Assembly (NCBI GenBank): GCA_035772405.1
Contig: JAYKKM010000439.1
Span: 6,368,501 to 6,432,500 of the forward strand
Source of the DNA: Chrysogorgia sp. JL179-B06
Taxonomy: Eukaryota > Cnidaria > Anthozoa > Scleralcyonacea > Chrysogorgiidae
Length of the DNA: 64,000 nt
Direction of reading: 5' to 3'
The notes beneath the pieces were generated by a model. The model was given only the letters and a program-made list of their open reading frames with translations. It was not told the origin of the DNA and ran no database searches. Shown here in pieces: positions 63,886 through 64,000 of this stretch. The number at the start of each line of letters is the position of its first letter. The first letter of the stretch is position 1. The translations under genes were made by a program, and so were the position numbers.

Positions 63886-64000
63886 AGTACAAGATACCTT
63901 AATAAAATAATGCTTACACTTTATAATTCGAACTAAAGTTATCAAGATATACCTTTGTGAAGGATATACATTTGTTAATACATCACGACTGTTGTTGGGA
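63886..64000. repeat. Duplicated block R, copy 2 (runs to the window edge)
   Basis: Second copy of 59268-59368. Between P and R here is about 40 bp (TAGTGTTTACGG...) instead of the foldback element. The repeat may continue beyond the window. Confidence 0.8.

Overview
This is animal nuclear DNA. Genes have introns and spliceosomal GT/AG borders. The window is packed with eukaryotic transposons: Polinton/Maverick, Ty3/gypsy, KDZ, hAT, a CR1/L2-like LINE, tyrosine-recombinase elements, a tRNA-derived SINE and long satellite arrays. No conserved single-copy host gene was recognised. The repertoire and base composition fit an early-branching marine invertebrate (cnidarian- or sponge-like), but that is inference and no species is claimed.

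Layout. (1) 248-4745: a ~100-bp satellite array, decaying at its right end. (2) 4749 to about 25.9 kb: a Polinton/Maverick (adintovirus-like) element. Its left end is cut off inside the DNA polymerase B gene, exactly where the satellite stops. It still shows a packaging ATPase, an adenovirus-type cysteine protease, a hexon-like major capsid protein, a penton-like protein, a DDE integrase, three small basic 'KGG' proteins, a Fic-domain gene and a cluster of small unknown genes. Many frames carry 1-nt frameshifts, several of them in homopolymers. A 4.62-kb Ty3/gypsy retrotransposon with identical 164-bp LTRs and a perfect 5-bp target duplication (15309-19928) sits at the end of the Fic gene. (3) 26411-55932: a ~29.5-kb unit bounded by ~280-bp terminal inverted repeats. 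Just inside the left repeat a multi-exon KDZ-superfamily transposase (CxC2 cysteine cluster, DDE residues) runs rightward. Just inside the right repeat a second multi-exon gene runs leftward and encodes a homeodomain-like helix set, an HMG-box-like segment, a Ser/Thr/Pro-rich linker and a conserved C-terminus. The genes converge and share the element. It was later invaded by hAT MITEs (one inside a transposase exon and itself invaded), a LINE (itself split by a MULE-like palindrome), a tandem pair of tyrosine-recombinase elements, a ~190-bp satellite, a ~91-bp minisatellite and a SINE pair. (4) 55.9-64.0 kb: non-coding DNA with TA, 33-bp and ~64-bp arrays, a foldback element carrying a 975-bp hAT element, and a ~1.95-kb tandem duplication with flanking paralogous blocks.

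The most interesting reading is the two-gene KDZ element: transposase plus a homeodomain/HMG DNA-binding partner, each starting beside its own terminal repeat. Second are the Polinton's accessory genes (Fic, secreted microprotein, small-gene cluster) and a promoter full of nuclear-receptor-type TCAAGGTCA sites.
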